This document shows positions 29,084 to 38,211 of a DNA stretch of 64,000 nt, piece after piece. The stretch's first letter is position 1. The number at the start of each line of letters is the position of its first letter. The position numbers were made by a program, and so were the translations under genes. The notes under the pieces were generated by a model, which made no database searches, was not told the origin of the DNA, and was given only the letters and a program-made list of their open reading frames with translations. Source of the stretch: JACVRW01 sp963812415 (lineage in GTDB: Bacteria > Actinomycetota > Thermoleophilia > Solirubrobacterales > Thermoleophilaceae); assembly GCA_963812415.1 (NCBI GenBank), contig CAWEVH010000036.1, positions 1 to 64,000 on the forward strand. Reading direction: 5' to 3'.

Positions 29084-29872
29084 ATGAGGCACCTGGCACT
29101 GCTCGCCGCCGCCTACCTCCTGGTCGTCGCGCTCGTGCTGCCCGCCTCGCTGTCGGCGTCCGATGCGCAGCCGCCGCCTGAGCCGGGGCAGGTCCCGGAG
29201 CCCGCACCCGAGCCCGGGGCCCCAGCCGAGCCGCCGGCCGCGCCCGCGCCGGACGCCGTCCCGGCTCCAGAGCCGCAGCCTGCGCCCGCGGCCGAGCCGG
29301 CGCTCCCGGCCGAGCCGGCGCCGGCCCCAGCCCCCTCCGCGCCGCCCGAGCCGGAGGACCTCGGCGTGGCGAACGGCCCCGAGGAGCGGGCCAGCGCCGC
29401 CGCCTCGACCACGGTCACGATCAAGGACTTCGAGTTCACGCCGGCCAAGATCACCGTGAGCGTCGGCGACACCGTGACGTGGAAGAACGATGGGCCCACC
29501 GCCCACTCGGCGACCGCCGACGACGGCTCGTTCGACACCGGCGTCTACGGCAAGGGCCAGAGCCGCTCGCATACCTTCGACGCTGCCGGCACCTTCGCCT
29601 ACATCTGCACGCCGCACCCGTTCATGAAGGGGACCGTGACCGTCGAGGCCGCGAGCACGGGCGGGGGCGGGGGGGACGCGGACGGCGGGGCGGAGAACGC
29701 CCGCGGCGGCACGAGCGGCGACTCCGGCGGCGGCACGAGCTCCAGCAGCTCGGACAGCGGCTCCGGCAGCTCGCTGCCGGCCACCGGCAGCGACACGGCG
29801 CGGCTGCTGGCCTTCGGCCTCTTGCTGCTCGCGCTCGGCATCGCCGTTCGGCGGCGCGCGAACGCCGGGTAA
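29084..29872 (+). CDS. LPxTG-anchored cupredoxin (blue-copper-like) protein
   Basis: 262 residues in five parts: signal peptide; a Pro/Ala/Glu-rich spacer (residues about 25-90); a plastocyanin/amicyanin-like domain (IKDFEFTPAKITVSVGDTV, then the ligands His in PTAHSAT and Cys-x2-His in YICTPHPFM with a following Met); a Gly/Ser linker; and LPATG followed by a hydrophobic helix and RRR. The last part is a sortase sorting signal, so the copper protein would be fixed to the cell wall, perhaps relaying electrons at the surface. No sortase gene is in the window. It sits between the two mutase subunit genes. Confidence 0.82.
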   Translation: MRHLALLAAAYLLVVALVLPASLSASDAQPPPEPGQVPEPAPEPGAPAEPPAAPAPDAVPAPEPQPAPAAEPALPAEPAPAPAPSAPPEPEDLGVANGPEERASAAASTTVTIKDFEFTPAKITVSVGDTVTWKNDGPTAHSATADDGSFDTGVYGKGQSRSHTFDAAGTFAYICTPHPFMKGTVTVEAASTGGGGGDADGGAENARGGTSGDSGGGTSSSSSDSGSGSSLPATGSDTARLLAFGLLLLALGIAVRRRANAG

Positions 29873-29875
29873 CCT
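29870..29875 (+). promoter_or_regulatory. -10 box (TAACCT) for the B12-binding subunit
   Basis: TAACCT begins with the cupredoxin stop codon TAA and ends 9 nt before ATG 29885; there is no ribosome-binding site. Confidence 0.45.
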
Positions 29876-29884
29876 CTCCGCGCC

Positions 29885-30283
29885 ATGTCGAGCAGGAAGA
29901 TCCGCGTCGTCGTCGCCAAGCCCGGCCTGGACGGGCACGACCGCGGCGCCAAGATCATCGCCCGCGCGCTGCGCGACGCCGGCATGGAGGTGATCTACAC
30001 GGGCCTTCACCAAACCCCGGAGCAGATCGTGGAGACCGCGCTCCAGGAGGACGCCGACGCCGTGGGCCTCTCGATCCTGTCCGGCGCTCACATGACGCTC
30101 GTGCCGCGGATCGCCTCGCTGCTGAAGGACGAGGGAGCCGAGGACGTGATCCTGGTGGTGGGGGGGACGATCCCCAACGACGACATCCCGGAGCTGAAGG
30201 AGCTCGGCGTGGCCGAGGTGTTCACGCCCGGCGCGCCCGTCCAGGGAATCATCGACTTCATCCGGGAGGCCGTGCCCGCCTGA
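29885..30283 (+). CDS. Methylmalonyl-CoA mutase, B12-binding small subunit
   Basis: 132 residues forming one cobalamin-binding Rossmann-like domain: AKPGLDGHDRGAKIIA contains the DxHxxG motif whose histidine replaces the lower B12 ligand, followed by GLSILSGAHMTLVP and VVGGTIPNDD (the SxL and GG motifs). It pairs with the large subunit at 26099, from which it is separated by two unrelated exported-protein genes. A TAACCT box suggests an independent leaderless promoter. Confidence 0.88.
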   Translation: MSSRKIRVVVAKPGLDGHDRGAKIIARALRDAGMEVIYTGLHQTPEQIVETALQEDADAVGLSILSGAHMTLVPRIASLLKDEGAEDVILVVGGTIPNDDIPELKELGVAEVFTPGAPVQGIIDFIREAVPA

Positions 30284-30299
30284 GCGGATCCGCGTCGCC

Positions 30300-30770
30300 T
30301 CAGGCGGCGGCGCGGCGGAGCGGCTCGGCGGCGGGGCGCGAGAGCGCGTGCAGCTCCGCCAGCGTGGCCCGGAACGCGGCGTAGCGCTCGGGGCCGACCG
30401 CCTCGGCGAAGCGGCGCTCGATGTCGGCGAAGATCTCGGCCGCCGCGGCGAGCGCCTCGGCGCCGTGCGCGGTCAGTCGGATGATCTTGGCGCGCCCGTC
30501 CGCCGGATCGGGCACGCGCTCGACGAAGCCCAGCCGCTCGAGGTCAGCCACCGCCTCGCCCACCGACTGCTTGGTCAGGCCCGAGCGCTCTGACAGCTCC
30601 GTGAGTCGCGAGCCCGTGTGGTCGATGTTGGCGAACACGCACCCATGCGCCGGCCGGATCTCGGCGAAGCCGAGCGCGGTGAGCCGGGCGTGCAGCTCCG
30701 CGACCACGGCCTCCTTGACGGTGGCCAGCAGGGGGACGAGGGCGATGTCGGGTTGTGTGTTGTTGGTCAC
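30300..30770 (-). CDS. MarR family transcriptional regulator
   Basis: 156 residues starting at GTG 30770. The winged helix is in the middle: GSRLTELSERSGLTKQSVGE, then VADLERLGFVERVPDPADGRA (wing with the conserved DxR-like turn). N- and C-terminal helices would form the dimer interface. It diverges from an MFS drug exporter across an 86-bp gap that holds an inverted repeat, so it most likely represses the exporter and itself until a ligand binds. Confidence 0.85.
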   Translation of the reverse strand: MTNNTQPDIALVPLLATVKEAVVAELHARLTALGFAEIRPAHGCVFANIDHTGSRLTELSERSGLTKQSVGEAVADLERLGFVERVPDPADGRAKIIRLTAHGAEALAAAAEIFADIERRFAEAVGPERYAAFRATLAELHALSRPAAEPLRRAAA

Positions 30771-30773
30771 AGT

Positions 30774-30827
30774 TAGTAAGGCAGCCTGATCATTATGGTA
30801 CGGTCGCCTGACAAGACTACCTGACTA
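30774..30827. promoter_or_regulatory. Candidate MarR operator, inverted TAGTnAGGnAG repeats
   Basis: TAGTAAGGCAG (30774-30784) and, on the opposite strand, TAGTCAGGTAG (30817-30827) match at 9 of 11 positions and flank the MarR/MFS promoter region. Two half-sites this far apart would need two dimers or looping. Confidence 0.35.
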
Positions 30828-30856
30828 TCTCGCGCCTGGAGCTGGAGGAACACGAA

Positions 30857-32437
30857 ATGCAACGGAAATGGTGGACATTGCTCGTGGTCAGCGTGGCCAC
30901 GTTCATGCTGCTGCTCGACATCACGGTGGTCAACACCGCGCTGCCCGCCATCGAGGAGGACCTGAACGCCTCCTTCACCGAGCTGCAGTGGGTGATCGAC
31001 GCGTACACGCTTGCCCTGGCGGCGCTGGTGCTCACGGCCGGCTCGCTGGCCGATCGGCTCGGCCGCCGGCGCGTGTTCGCGATCGGTCTCGGGATCTTCT
31101 CGGTGTCGTCGCTCGCCGCCGGGCTGGCGCCCGATCCAACGTTCCTGAACGTCGCTCGCGCGATCCAGGGAATCGGCGGGGCGATCCTGTTCGCGGTGTC
31201 GCTGGCACTCGTCGCGCAGGAGTTCCCGGCCGGACGAGAGCGCGGCACGGCGATGGGGATCTACGGCGCCACCATCGGCGTGTCGGTCGCGATCGGGCCG
31301 CTCGTTGGAGGCGCGCTCGTGGACTCGCTGGGATGGGAGTGGGTCTTCTTCATCAACGTTCCCGTGGGGATCGCCGCGATCGCCGTGACCTACGCGAAGC
31401 TGCGCGAGAGCCGCGACCCGAACGCCACGCGCGTCGACTGGGGCGGGCTCGTGACGTTCAGCTCGGCGCTGTTCCTGCTCGTGCTCGGCCTGCTGCGCGG
31501 CAACGAGGAGGGTTGGGGCAGCCCCCTGATCGTCTCGCTGCTCGGGGCGTCCGCGCTGCTGCTCGCGGCCTTCCTGGTGATCGAGACGCGGGTGAAGGAG
31601 CCGATGTTGCCGCTGCGGCTGTTCCGCAAGCCGGCCTTCACCGGGGTGCAGCTGGCGGCGCTCGGGGTGTCGGCGTCGATGTTCGCGCTGTTCCTCTACA
31701 TCACCTTCTACCTGCAGAACCAGCTCGGGCACTCGCCGCTCGAGGCCGGGTTGATCTACCTGCCCTTCACGGTGATCAACTTCCTCGTCGCGGCCGCGGG
31801 CGGTGCGCTGCTGGCCAGGCTGCCGGCGCGCGTGATGATGTCCGTCGGGCTCGGGTTGACGGGCATCGGGCTGCTCCTGATGGGCGGGCTCGACCCGACC
31901 GACGAGTGGACCGCGCTGCTGGGCGGCTTCCTGGTGGCCGGCGCGGGCGTCGGGCTGCTCAACCCGGTGATCGCCGACGTGGCGCTCAGCGTGGTGCCCA
32001 AGGAGCAGAGCGGCATGGCCGCCGGGATCAACGACACGTTCCGCCAGGTGGGCATCGCGGTCGGCATCGCGGCCTGGGGGGCGATCTTCCTCAGCCGGGG
32101 CGCCTCCGAGGTGAAGGAGCTGGCGGCCGGCACGCCCGCCGCCGCCGGGGAGCAGCCGCGCGAGCTGATCGAGGCCACATCCTCGGGCAACCTCGACGCC
32201 GCGCTTGCCTCCGTGCCGCCGGGCGCCCGCGACACCGTCTCGGACGCCGCCGGTCAGGGCCTCATCGCCGGGCTGAACGAGATCTTCATGCTCGGCGGGC
32301 TCGTGTCGCTCGTGGCGGCGCTGGCGGCCCTGTGGCTCGTGCGCGAGCGCGACATCGAGCGCGAGGCGCCGATCGAGCTCCCGAAGGCCCGCGGGGTCGT
32401 CGAGGGCGAGGCGGTTCCGGAGCCGGTCGCGGCGTGA
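30857..32437 (+). CDS. MFS multidrug exporter (DHA2, EmrB/QacA type)
   Basis: 526 residues with about 14 transmembrane segments, the length and topology of DHA2 drug:H+ antiporters. Motif D1 LLLDITVVNTALPAI near residue 20, motif A GSLADRLGRRR near residue 68, and motif C GPLVGGALVDSLGW near residue 154 are intact. ATG 30857 has GGAGGA 7 nt upstream. The C-terminal cytoplasmic tail is charged. It probably expels hydrophobic or cationic compounds and is controlled by the divergent MarR. Confidence 0.87.
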   Translation: MQRKWWTLLVVSVATFMLLLDITVVNTALPAIEEDLNASFTELQWVIDAYTLALAALVLTAGSLADRLGRRRVFAIGLGIFSVSSLAAGLAPDPTFLNVARAIQGIGGAILFAVSLALVAQEFPAGRERGTAMGIYGATIGVSVAIGPLVGGALVDSLGWEWVFFINVPVGIAAIAVTYAKLRESRDPNATRVDWGGLVTFSSALFLLVLGLLRGNEEGWGSPLIVSLLGASALLLAAFLVIETRVKEPMLPLRLFRKPAFTGVQLAALGVSASMFALFLYITFYLQNQLGHSPLEAGLIYLPFTVINFLVAAAGGALLARLPARVMMSVGLGLTGIGLLLMGGLDPTDEWTALLGGFLVAGAGVGLLNPVIADVALSVVPKEQSGMAAGINDTFRQVGIAVGIAAWGAIFLSRGASEVKELAAGTPAAAGEQPRELIEATSSGNLDAALASVPPGARDTVSDAAGQGLIAGLNEIFMLGGLVSLVAALAALWLVRERDIEREAPIELPKARGVVEGEAVPEPVAA

Positions 32438-32457
32438 CTGGGCCTGGCGCGCGGGGC

Positions 32458-32486
32458 GATTGACTCGTCAGTCAATCGGGTAACAT
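32458..32486 (+). promoter_or_regulatory. etfB promoter with a TTGACT-N4-AGTCAA palindrome
   Basis: GATTGACTCGTCAGTCAATC (32458-32477) has perfect 8-bp arms. Its TTGACT acts as a -35-like box and TAACAT (32481-32486) follows after exactly 15 nt, the same layout as the rpf promoter. A leader of about 95 nt precedes etfB. A repressor binding here would cover the -35 region and spacer. Confidence 0.6.
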
Positions 32487-32588
32487 GGCGGTCGCCGCGG
32501 CGGCCGCCGCCCCGCGCGCCCAGCATCAGCCGCACCCCGGCCGGCTGCCCGGGTATATGCGGACCGACCACAGAAGGAGAAAGCTTCC

Positions 32589-33383
32589 GTGAAGATCTGC
32601 GTCCTCGTCAAAGAGGTGCCCGACGCGGCGGTCGAGAAGCGCATGGACCAGGGCTCCAAGCGCCTCGATCGTTCGGGTGAGACCACGCTGAACCAGTTCG
32701 ACACCCACGCCATCGAGGCCGCCATGCAGATCCGCGAGGGCGGCAAGGCGGACGTCGAGGAGATCGTGGCCGTGACCATGGCCCCCGCTGACGCCGGCCG
32801 CACGCTGAACAAGGCCGTGGCGCTCGGGGCGGACCGCTCGGTCCACCTCACCGACGAGTCGCTCGCCGGCTCCGATGTGTGCGCCACGGGCTACGCGCTC
32901 GCCAAGGTGCTCGAGGCGGAGTCGCCGGACCTCGTGCTGCTCGGCCAGCAGTCGGCCGACGGCGAGTGCTACACGATCGGCGCCGTGGTGGCCGACCACC
33001 TGAAGATGCCGTCGCTCACCCAGGTGATCAAGCTCGACGTCGAGGGCGCCGGCCTGCGCTGCGAGCGCCAGGCGGAGTACGGCTACGACACCGTCGACGT
33101 GGAGCTGCCCGCCGTGATCTCCGTCGGCGACGCGATCAACGAGCCGCGCTACCCGTCGCTCAAGGCGATCATGGGCGCCAAGAAGAAGCAGCGCGACACC
33201 AAGGGCGCCGGCGACGTGGGGATCGAGGCGGACCGGGTCGGGGCCGAGGGCTCCCGCACGCAGGTCCTGGCGATCAACCCGCCCGCCGAGAAGGCGGCCG
33301 GCGAGATCATCGAGGACGAGGACACCAACGAGACGGTCGAGCGGATCGTCGCCTGGCTCGACGAAAGGAAGTTGATCGGCTGA
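32589..33383 (+). CDS. etfB: Electron transfer flavoprotein, beta subunit
   Basis: 264 residues from GTG 32589 with an AGAAGGAGA ribosome-binding site. ETF-beta features: MKICVLVKEVPDAAVEKR, LNQFDTHAIEAAMQI, LVLLGQQSADGECYTIG and the ETF-beta signature region with AEYGYDTVDVELPAVISVGD. It binds AMP and part of the FAD and docks acyl-CoA dehydrogenases. The stop overlaps the etfA start (TGATG), so the two subunits are translationally coupled, matching their 1:1 complex. Confidence 0.92.
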   Translation: MKICVLVKEVPDAAVEKRMDQGSKRLDRSGETTLNQFDTHAIEAAMQIREGGKADVEEIVAVTMAPADAGRTLNKAVALGADRSVHLTDESLAGSDVCATGYALAKVLEAESPDLVLLGQQSADGECYTIGAVVADHLKMPSLTQVIKLDVEGAGLRCERQAEYGYDTVDVELPAVISVGDAINEPRYPSLKAIMGAKKKQRDTKGAGDVGIEADRVGAEGSRTQVLAINPPAEKAAGEIIEDEDTNETVERIVAWLDERKLIG

Positions 33384-34355
33384 TGTCCATCCTCGTCTAC
33401 GCCCTCCACTACGAGGGCGAGTTCAACAAGAACTCCCTGGGCGCCGTGTCCGAGGGCGCGAGGCTCGCCAAGGAGCTCGGCGGCGAGGCCGCCGCGGTGG
33501 TCGTCGGCGGCGACGACCTGACCGACGAGCTGTGCGCCTCCCTCGGCGGCTACGGCGCGTCGAAGGTCTACCGCGTGAAGGGGCCGGAGGGCCTCGCGCA
33601 GCCGGTGGTGGACGCGATGGCCAGGGTCATCGCCGACGAGCGACTTCACGTACGCGCTCTTCGGAGGCGGGCTGCTCGGCTTCGAGATCGGCGCCGGGCT
33701 CACGGCTCGCCTGAACGCCGGCGTGACGATGGAGGTCACCGCGGTCAAGGTGCAGGACGGCGGGCTCGTGGCCGAGCGGCCGATCCTGCAGGACTCGGCG
33801 ATCGTGGACGTCGGCTACGTGGGCGAGCCCGGCATCATCATCGGCCGCCTCAACGCCTTCGACGCCACCGAGTCCGGCGACGGCGCGGCCGAGGTGGTCG
33901 ATGTCGACGTCCAGCTCGAGGACCACTCGACCAAGGCCGTGATGGTGAAGCGCGGCGAGCAGCGCGGCGCGGACGTGAACATCGAGGACGCCGACATCCT
34001 CGTGGCCGGCGGCCGCGGCCTCGGCAAGGCGGAGGGCTTCGAGCTCTGCGAATCGCTGGCCGACGCGCTCGGTGGCGCCGTGGCCGCCACCCGCGCCGTG
34101 GTCGACGCCGGCTGGTACCCCTACGCCGCCCAGATCGGCCAGACCGGCAAGACGGTGGCGCCGAAGCTCTACCTGGCGGCCGGGATCTCGGGCGCGATCC
34201 AGCACAAGGTCGGGATGCAGTCCGCGGAGAACATCGTCGCGATCAACAAGGACGCGAACGCGCCGATCTTCGAGTTCTCGGACCTCGGCATCGTGGGCGA
34301 CCTGAACAAGATCCTGCCCAAGCTGACCGACGCGGTGAAGGCGAAGAAGGGCTGA
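33383..34355 (+). CDS. etfA: Electron transfer flavoprotein, alpha subunit (frameshifted)
   Basis: About 323 residues when restored. The N-terminal domain (MSILVYALHYEGEFNKNSLG, AAAVVVGGDDL) and the C-terminal FAD domain (VAGGRGLGKAEGFELCESLA, then GQTGKTVAPKLYLAAGISGA and NKDANAPIFE) are both present. An extra base near 33641 breaks the frame before DFTYALFGGGLLGFEIGAGL. With EtfB it carries electrons from acyl-CoA dehydrogenases to the quinone reductase encoded next. Confidence 0.9.
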
Positions 34356-34360
34356 CGCCC

Positions 34361-36095
34361 GTGTCGACCGCCCCCGTCGAGTTCCCGCCGCCGGTCGACT
34401 CCGCGAAGGAGTTCGTCGGGGCTCCGGAGGACCCCGAGGACGAGCGCATCGAGGTGGGCATCGCGATCGTGGGCGGCGGCCCCGCCGGCCTCGCCTGCGC
34501 GATCCGCCTGACGCAGCTGCTGGCGGAGGACGAGGCGCTCATGGAGTCGCTCGGCGAGGTGCCGGTGGCGCTGGTGGAGAAGGGCAAGTCGCCCGGGTCC
34601 CACCTGCTCTCGGGCGCGATGATGCACCCGTCGGCGATGAAGAAGCTCTTCCCCGACGTCGGTGAGGAGGACTGGCCGACCTACGGCACCGTCGACACCG
34701 ACGCCGTGTACCTGCTGCCGAACTCGAAGCGCGCGATCCCGCTCAAGCCCACGCCGCCGCCGTTTCGCAACCACGGCAACCACGTGACCTCGGTGGCGCA
34801 GCTCGGCCGCTGGCTCAGCGGGCACGCCGAGGAGGCCGGCGTGTACATCCTCGGCGAGACCGCCGCGGCCAAGCTGCTCGTGGACGACGGGCGCGTGGTG
34901 GGCGTGCGTTCGGGCGACAAGGGCCGCGGGCGCGAGGGCGAGGAGCTCTCCAACTTCGAGCCGGGCGCGGAGCTGATCGCGCAAGGCGACCGTCCTCTGC
35001 GAGGGCACCCAGGGGCACCTCACCGGCGCCGCCATCCGCCACTTCGGGATCGGCTCCGAGGACCCGCAGCAGTGGGAGCTCGGCGTCAAGGAGATCTGGG
35101 AGGTCGAGAAGCCGCTCGACCGGGTGATCCACACGCTGGGCTGGCCGCTTCGCTTCGGCGCCCGGTACCGCGAGTTCGGCGGCTCCTTCATCTACCCGAT
35201 GGGGGAGGACAAGATCTCGATGGGCCTGGTGGCGGGGCTCGACTACCGCGACGCCCGCTTCTCGGTCCACGACACGCTCCAGCTCCTGAAGGGCCACCCG
35301 CTGGTGGCGGAGCTGCTCGAGGGCGGCAAGCGCGTGGGCTGGGGCGCGAAGACGATCCCATCCGGCGGCTACTGGGCGCGCCCGCGTCAGCTCTGGGCGC
35401 CTGGGGTGGCGATCTGCGGCGACGGCGCCGGCATGGTCAACGTGCCCACGCTCAAGGGCGTGCACTACGCGATGCACGCGGGCATGTTCGCCGCCGAGGC
35501 GATCGTGGAGCGCCTCAAGGCGGGCGGCGGCTGCGACGACCTCTCCAACTACGCCCGCAAGGTCGAGGGCTCGGAGATCGAGAAGGACACCTACCGCTCG
35601 CGCAACATGCGCCAGCCGTTCGCGAAGGGCTTCTTCGTGGGCGGGGCGATCGCCAACATGATGGAGATCTCGGGCGGCCGGGTCCCGGGCGGGCGCTGGG
35701 CCACCCACGACGACGCCACGGTCGACGTCTTCCTCGGGCCCGAGCGCGACTACCCGAAGCCCGACGGCAAGACGACCTTCGACAAGCTCTCGTCGGTCTT
35801 CGCCACCGGCAACGCCACACGCGACGACGCCCCCAACCACATCCGGATCCAGGACCGCGTGCCGCTCGAGGTCGCGCTCATGTGGGAGAACATGTGCCCG
35901 GCCGCCGTCTACGAGGTGCCCGAGGAGGAGCTCGAGGCCGCCCGCGCGAACGGCAACGGCAAGCTCGACGGCAAGCGCGAGGTGAGGATGCAGATCACCC
36001 CCTCGAACTGCATCCAGTGCGGTGCGATCACCGCCAAGGGCGGCCGCCTGACACCGCCCGAGGGCGGCGACGGACCGAACTACCAGGCCACCTGA
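34361..36095 (+). CDS. ETF:quinone oxidoreductase-type flavoprotein (frameshifted)
   Basis: About 577 residues. An N-terminal FAD site (VGIAIVGGGPAGLACAIRL) is followed by KGKSPGSHLLSGAMMHP, FRNHGNHVTSVAQLGRWL, and FGGSFIYPMGEDKISMGLVA; the C-terminal iron-sulfur region has ENMCPAAVYEVP and NCIQCGAITAKGG, ending PEGGDGPNY. An extra C near 34976-34984 breaks the frame in ELIAKATVLCEGTQGH. It passes ETF electrons to membrane quinone. Only three of the four usual cluster cysteines are evident: the loop reads CxxCxxI, not CxxCxxC. The 5-nt gap to etfA shows a single operon. Confidence 0.85.
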
Positions 36096-36105
36096 GGCCC
36101 CTCGC

Positions 36106-36111
36106 TAGACT
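36106..36111 (+). promoter_or_regulatory. -10 box (TAGACT) for rpmE
   Basis: TAGACT ends 10 nt before ATG 36122, without a ribosome-binding site, a leaderless layout. Confidence 0.5.
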
Positions 36112-36121
36112 CGAAAACCGC

Positions 36122-36334
36122 ATGAAGCCGGACATTCATCCCGAGTACGGACCCGCCCACGTGCGCTGCACGTGCGGCAACGAGTTCTGGACTCGCTCGA
36201 CCAAGCCGGAGCTCCACGTCGAGATCTGCTCGAACTGTCATCCGTTCTACACGGGTCGCCAGAAGCTGGTGGACACCGGAGGCCGCGTCGAGCGCTTCCG
36301 GCGCCGCGCCGCGCGCTCGCGCGGGCGCGGCTAG
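36122..36334 (+). CDS. rpmE: Ribosomal protein bL31 (zinc-binding form)
   Basis: 70 residues. MKPDIHPEYGPAHVRCTCGN, then EICSNCHPFYTGRQKLVDT are classic for bL31; the cysteines of CTC and CSNC form the zinc ribbon of the C+ type. The C-terminal extension is Arg-rich, normal for rRNA contact. It heads the cluster rpmE ... DUF1385 ... prfA-prmC that is conserved in many Gram-positive bacteria, though here two other gene groups intervene. Confidence 0.93.
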   Translation: MKPDIHPEYGPAHVRCTCGNEFWTRSTKPELHVEICSNCHPFYTGRQKLVDTGGRVERFRRRAARSRGRG

Positions 36335-36377
36335 CTCGGCCCGCAACTCCGCGTTCGCGAAGCTGTTCTCACGGCAC

Positions 36378-37118
36378 ATGCTGCGCCGCACCGTCATCGG
36401 CACGCTCGCGCTGGCCGGCGCCGTCGTCGTGACGGTGCCGCTCGCCTCGGGTGCGCCCCCGAGCGCCTCGGTCCGGCTCGTGAGCTGCTCGGTCGCGAGT
36501 CACGAGGCCGTGTTCAGGGGGCAGATGCAGCGCGCGGCGGGCGCTCGGCAGATGGGCATGCGCTTCACGCTGCTCGAGAGCACCGACCCGGAGGGCTTCC
36601 GGCCGGTGGCGGCGCCGGGGCTCAGCCGCTGGCGCCGCTCGCAGCCCGGCGTGAGCACGTTCGCGTACCGCCAGCGCCTCAGGAACCTCGCGTCGAACAC
36701 CGTCTACCGGGTGAGGGTCGACTTCCGCTGGTACGCGGCCGACGGCAGCGTCGTGCAGCGGCTGCGGCGCCGCTCGCCCGTCTGCCGGCAGTTCCTGTCG
36801 CTGCCCAACCTGGTCGCGCTGGTCACCGGCGCGTCCGACACTCAGGTGCCGGGGGTGCTGCGTTACGGCGTGCGCGTGACGAACACGGGCAAGGCGCAGG
36901 CGAGTGCCGTGCCGGTGCGGTTGACCGTGGACGGCGACGTGCTCGACACGGTCACGATCGCCACGCTGCCGCCCGGCGAGCGCAGGCTGGTCGGCTTCCG
37001 CGGACCCGCCTGCACACGCTCGGTGCGCGGCGAGGCCGACCCCGATCGCACGATCGCCGAGACCTCGGAAGCGGACAACGTAAGCGAGGTCCCCTGTGCC
37101 GAGCTCCCGCGGCGCTGA
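36378..37118 (+). CDS. Exported CARDB-like protein
   Basis: 246 residues. A signal peptide (IGTLALAGAVVVTVPLASGA) leads into a beta-rich region with RLVSCSVASHEAVFRGQMQR, then a CARDB-like adhesive module: RYGVRVTNTGKAQASAVPV, LTVDGDVLDT, LPPGERRLVGF and DRTIAETSEADNV, the standard CARDB ending. Cysteines are spaced as if for disulfides. It is probably secreted and binds protein or carbohydrate at the surface. Inserted between rpmE and DUF1385. Confidence 0.7.
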   Translation: MLRRTVIGTLALAGAVVVTVPLASGAPPSASVRLVSCSVASHEAVFRGQMQRAAGARQMGMRFTLLESTDPEGFRPVAAPGLSRWRRSQPGVSTFAYRQRLRNLASNTVYRVRVDFRWYAADGSVVQRLRRRSPVCRQFLSLPNLVALVTGASDTQVPGVLRYGVRVTNTGKAQASAVPVRLTVDGDVLDTVTIATLPPGERRLVGFRGPACTRSVRGEADPDRTIAETSEADNVSEVPCAELPRR

Positions 37119-37167
37119 GCTCTTCCGGCGCGCCCGCGCTCAGGGACCGGCGCCAAGCGCCGATACG

Positions 37168-38205
37168 ATGAACAAGGTGAGCTCCTCCGCCGCCAGCAAC
37201 GGCTCCGCCCCCGATCACCTCCGCGAGGCCACCAAGGACGCGCCGATCGGCGGCCAGGCCGTGCTCGAGGGCGTGATGATGCGCGGGATCTCCACCTGGG
37301 CGGTGGCGGTCCGCAAGCCCACCGCCGAGCAGCTCGCGGCGGGCGGCGCCGACTCCAAGGTGGGGGCCAAGGGCGAGATCGAGGTGATCTCCGAGCCGCT
37401 CGTGGCGTGGACCAAGCGGCACCGGATCCTGCGCGTGCCGGTGATCCGCGGCGTTGCCGCGCTCGGCGAGTCGCTCAAGATCGGCTTCAAGGCGCTCGGC
37501 ATCTCGGCCAACGCCCAGGTGCCGCCCGACGAGTCCGGCGACCAGCAGCAGATCGGCGGCGGCATGTGGGTGGGGACGATCGTGTTCGCGCTCCTGTTCG
37601 CGATCGGCCTGTTCTTCCTGCTGCCGGCCGGCCTCACGAACATCTTCCAGGACCAGATCCCGAACTCGATCGTGTTCGTGGTGATCGAGAAGCTCGTGAG
37701 GATCACGATCTTCCTCGGCTACCTGGTGCTGATCTCGCGCATGCCCGACCTGCAGCGCGTGTTCGAGTACCACGGCGCCGAGCACAAGACGATCTCGTGC
37801 TACGAGGCCGGCGAGGAGCTGACGCCCGAGAACGCGCAGCGCTACTCGCGCTTCCACCCGCGCTGCGGCACGAGCTTCCTGCTGATCGTGATGATCGTCG
37901 CCATCGTCGTGTTCGCGCCGCTCGGCAAGCTCGACTGGCACTGGCTCTTCATCTCGCGCGTGCTCGGCATCCCGATCGTGGCCGGTCTCGCCTTCGAGCT
38001 CATCAAGTGGTTCGGCCGCAACCGCACGAAGCGCTGGGCGCGCATCCTCATGTGGCCCGGCATCCAGCTCCAGCGCCTGACCACGCGGGAGCCCGACCTG
38101 TCCCAGCTCGCCGTGGCGATCGCCGCGCTGAACGCGGTGCTCGCGGTGGAGAACCCGCGCGCGGCGTCCGAGGAGGACAAGGTCGGCATGGAAGTCGTGG
38201 CGTAG
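37168..38205 (+). CDS. DUF1385 membrane protein
   Basis: 345 residues from ATG 37168. DUF1385 hallmarks are IGGQAVLEGVMMRG near the N terminus, FEYHGAEHKTISCYEAGE, and FHPRCGTSFLL, with about four to five transmembrane segments between residues 130 and 300. The metal-binding-looking His/Cys set is intact. In many Firmicutes and actinobacteria this gene lies between rpmE and prfA, as here in outline. Its biochemical role is not established. Confidence 0.88.
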   Translation: MNKVSSSAASNGSAPDHLREATKDAPIGGQAVLEGVMMRGISTWAVAVRKPTAEQLAAGGADSKVGAKGEIEVISEPLVAWTKRHRILRVPVIRGVAALGESLKIGFKALGISANAQVPPDESGDQQQIGGGMWVGTIVFALLFAIGLFFLLPAGLTNIFQDQIPNSIVFVVIEKLVRITIFLGYLVLISRMPDLQRVFEYHGAEHKTISCYEAGEELTPENAQRYSRFHPRCGTSFLLIVMIVAIVVFAPLGKLDWHWLFISRVLGIPIVAGLAFELIKWFGRNRTKRWARILMWPGIQLQRLTTREPDLSQLAVAIAALNAVLAVENPRAASEEDKVGMEVVA

Positions 38206-38211
38206 CCCCGC

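Noticed and set aside
30756..30771. Second Crp-like site TGTGTTGTTGGTCACA at the marR start
   Set aside because: One arm is imperfect and it lies in the first codons of marR, where Thr-Asn-Asn-Thr codons produce the pattern by chance.
37842..38211. Minus-strand coding opposite the DUF1385 gene
   Set aside because: It is the run-on of the 38212-39068 frame past an indel; DUF1385 on the plus strand is clearly the real gene.
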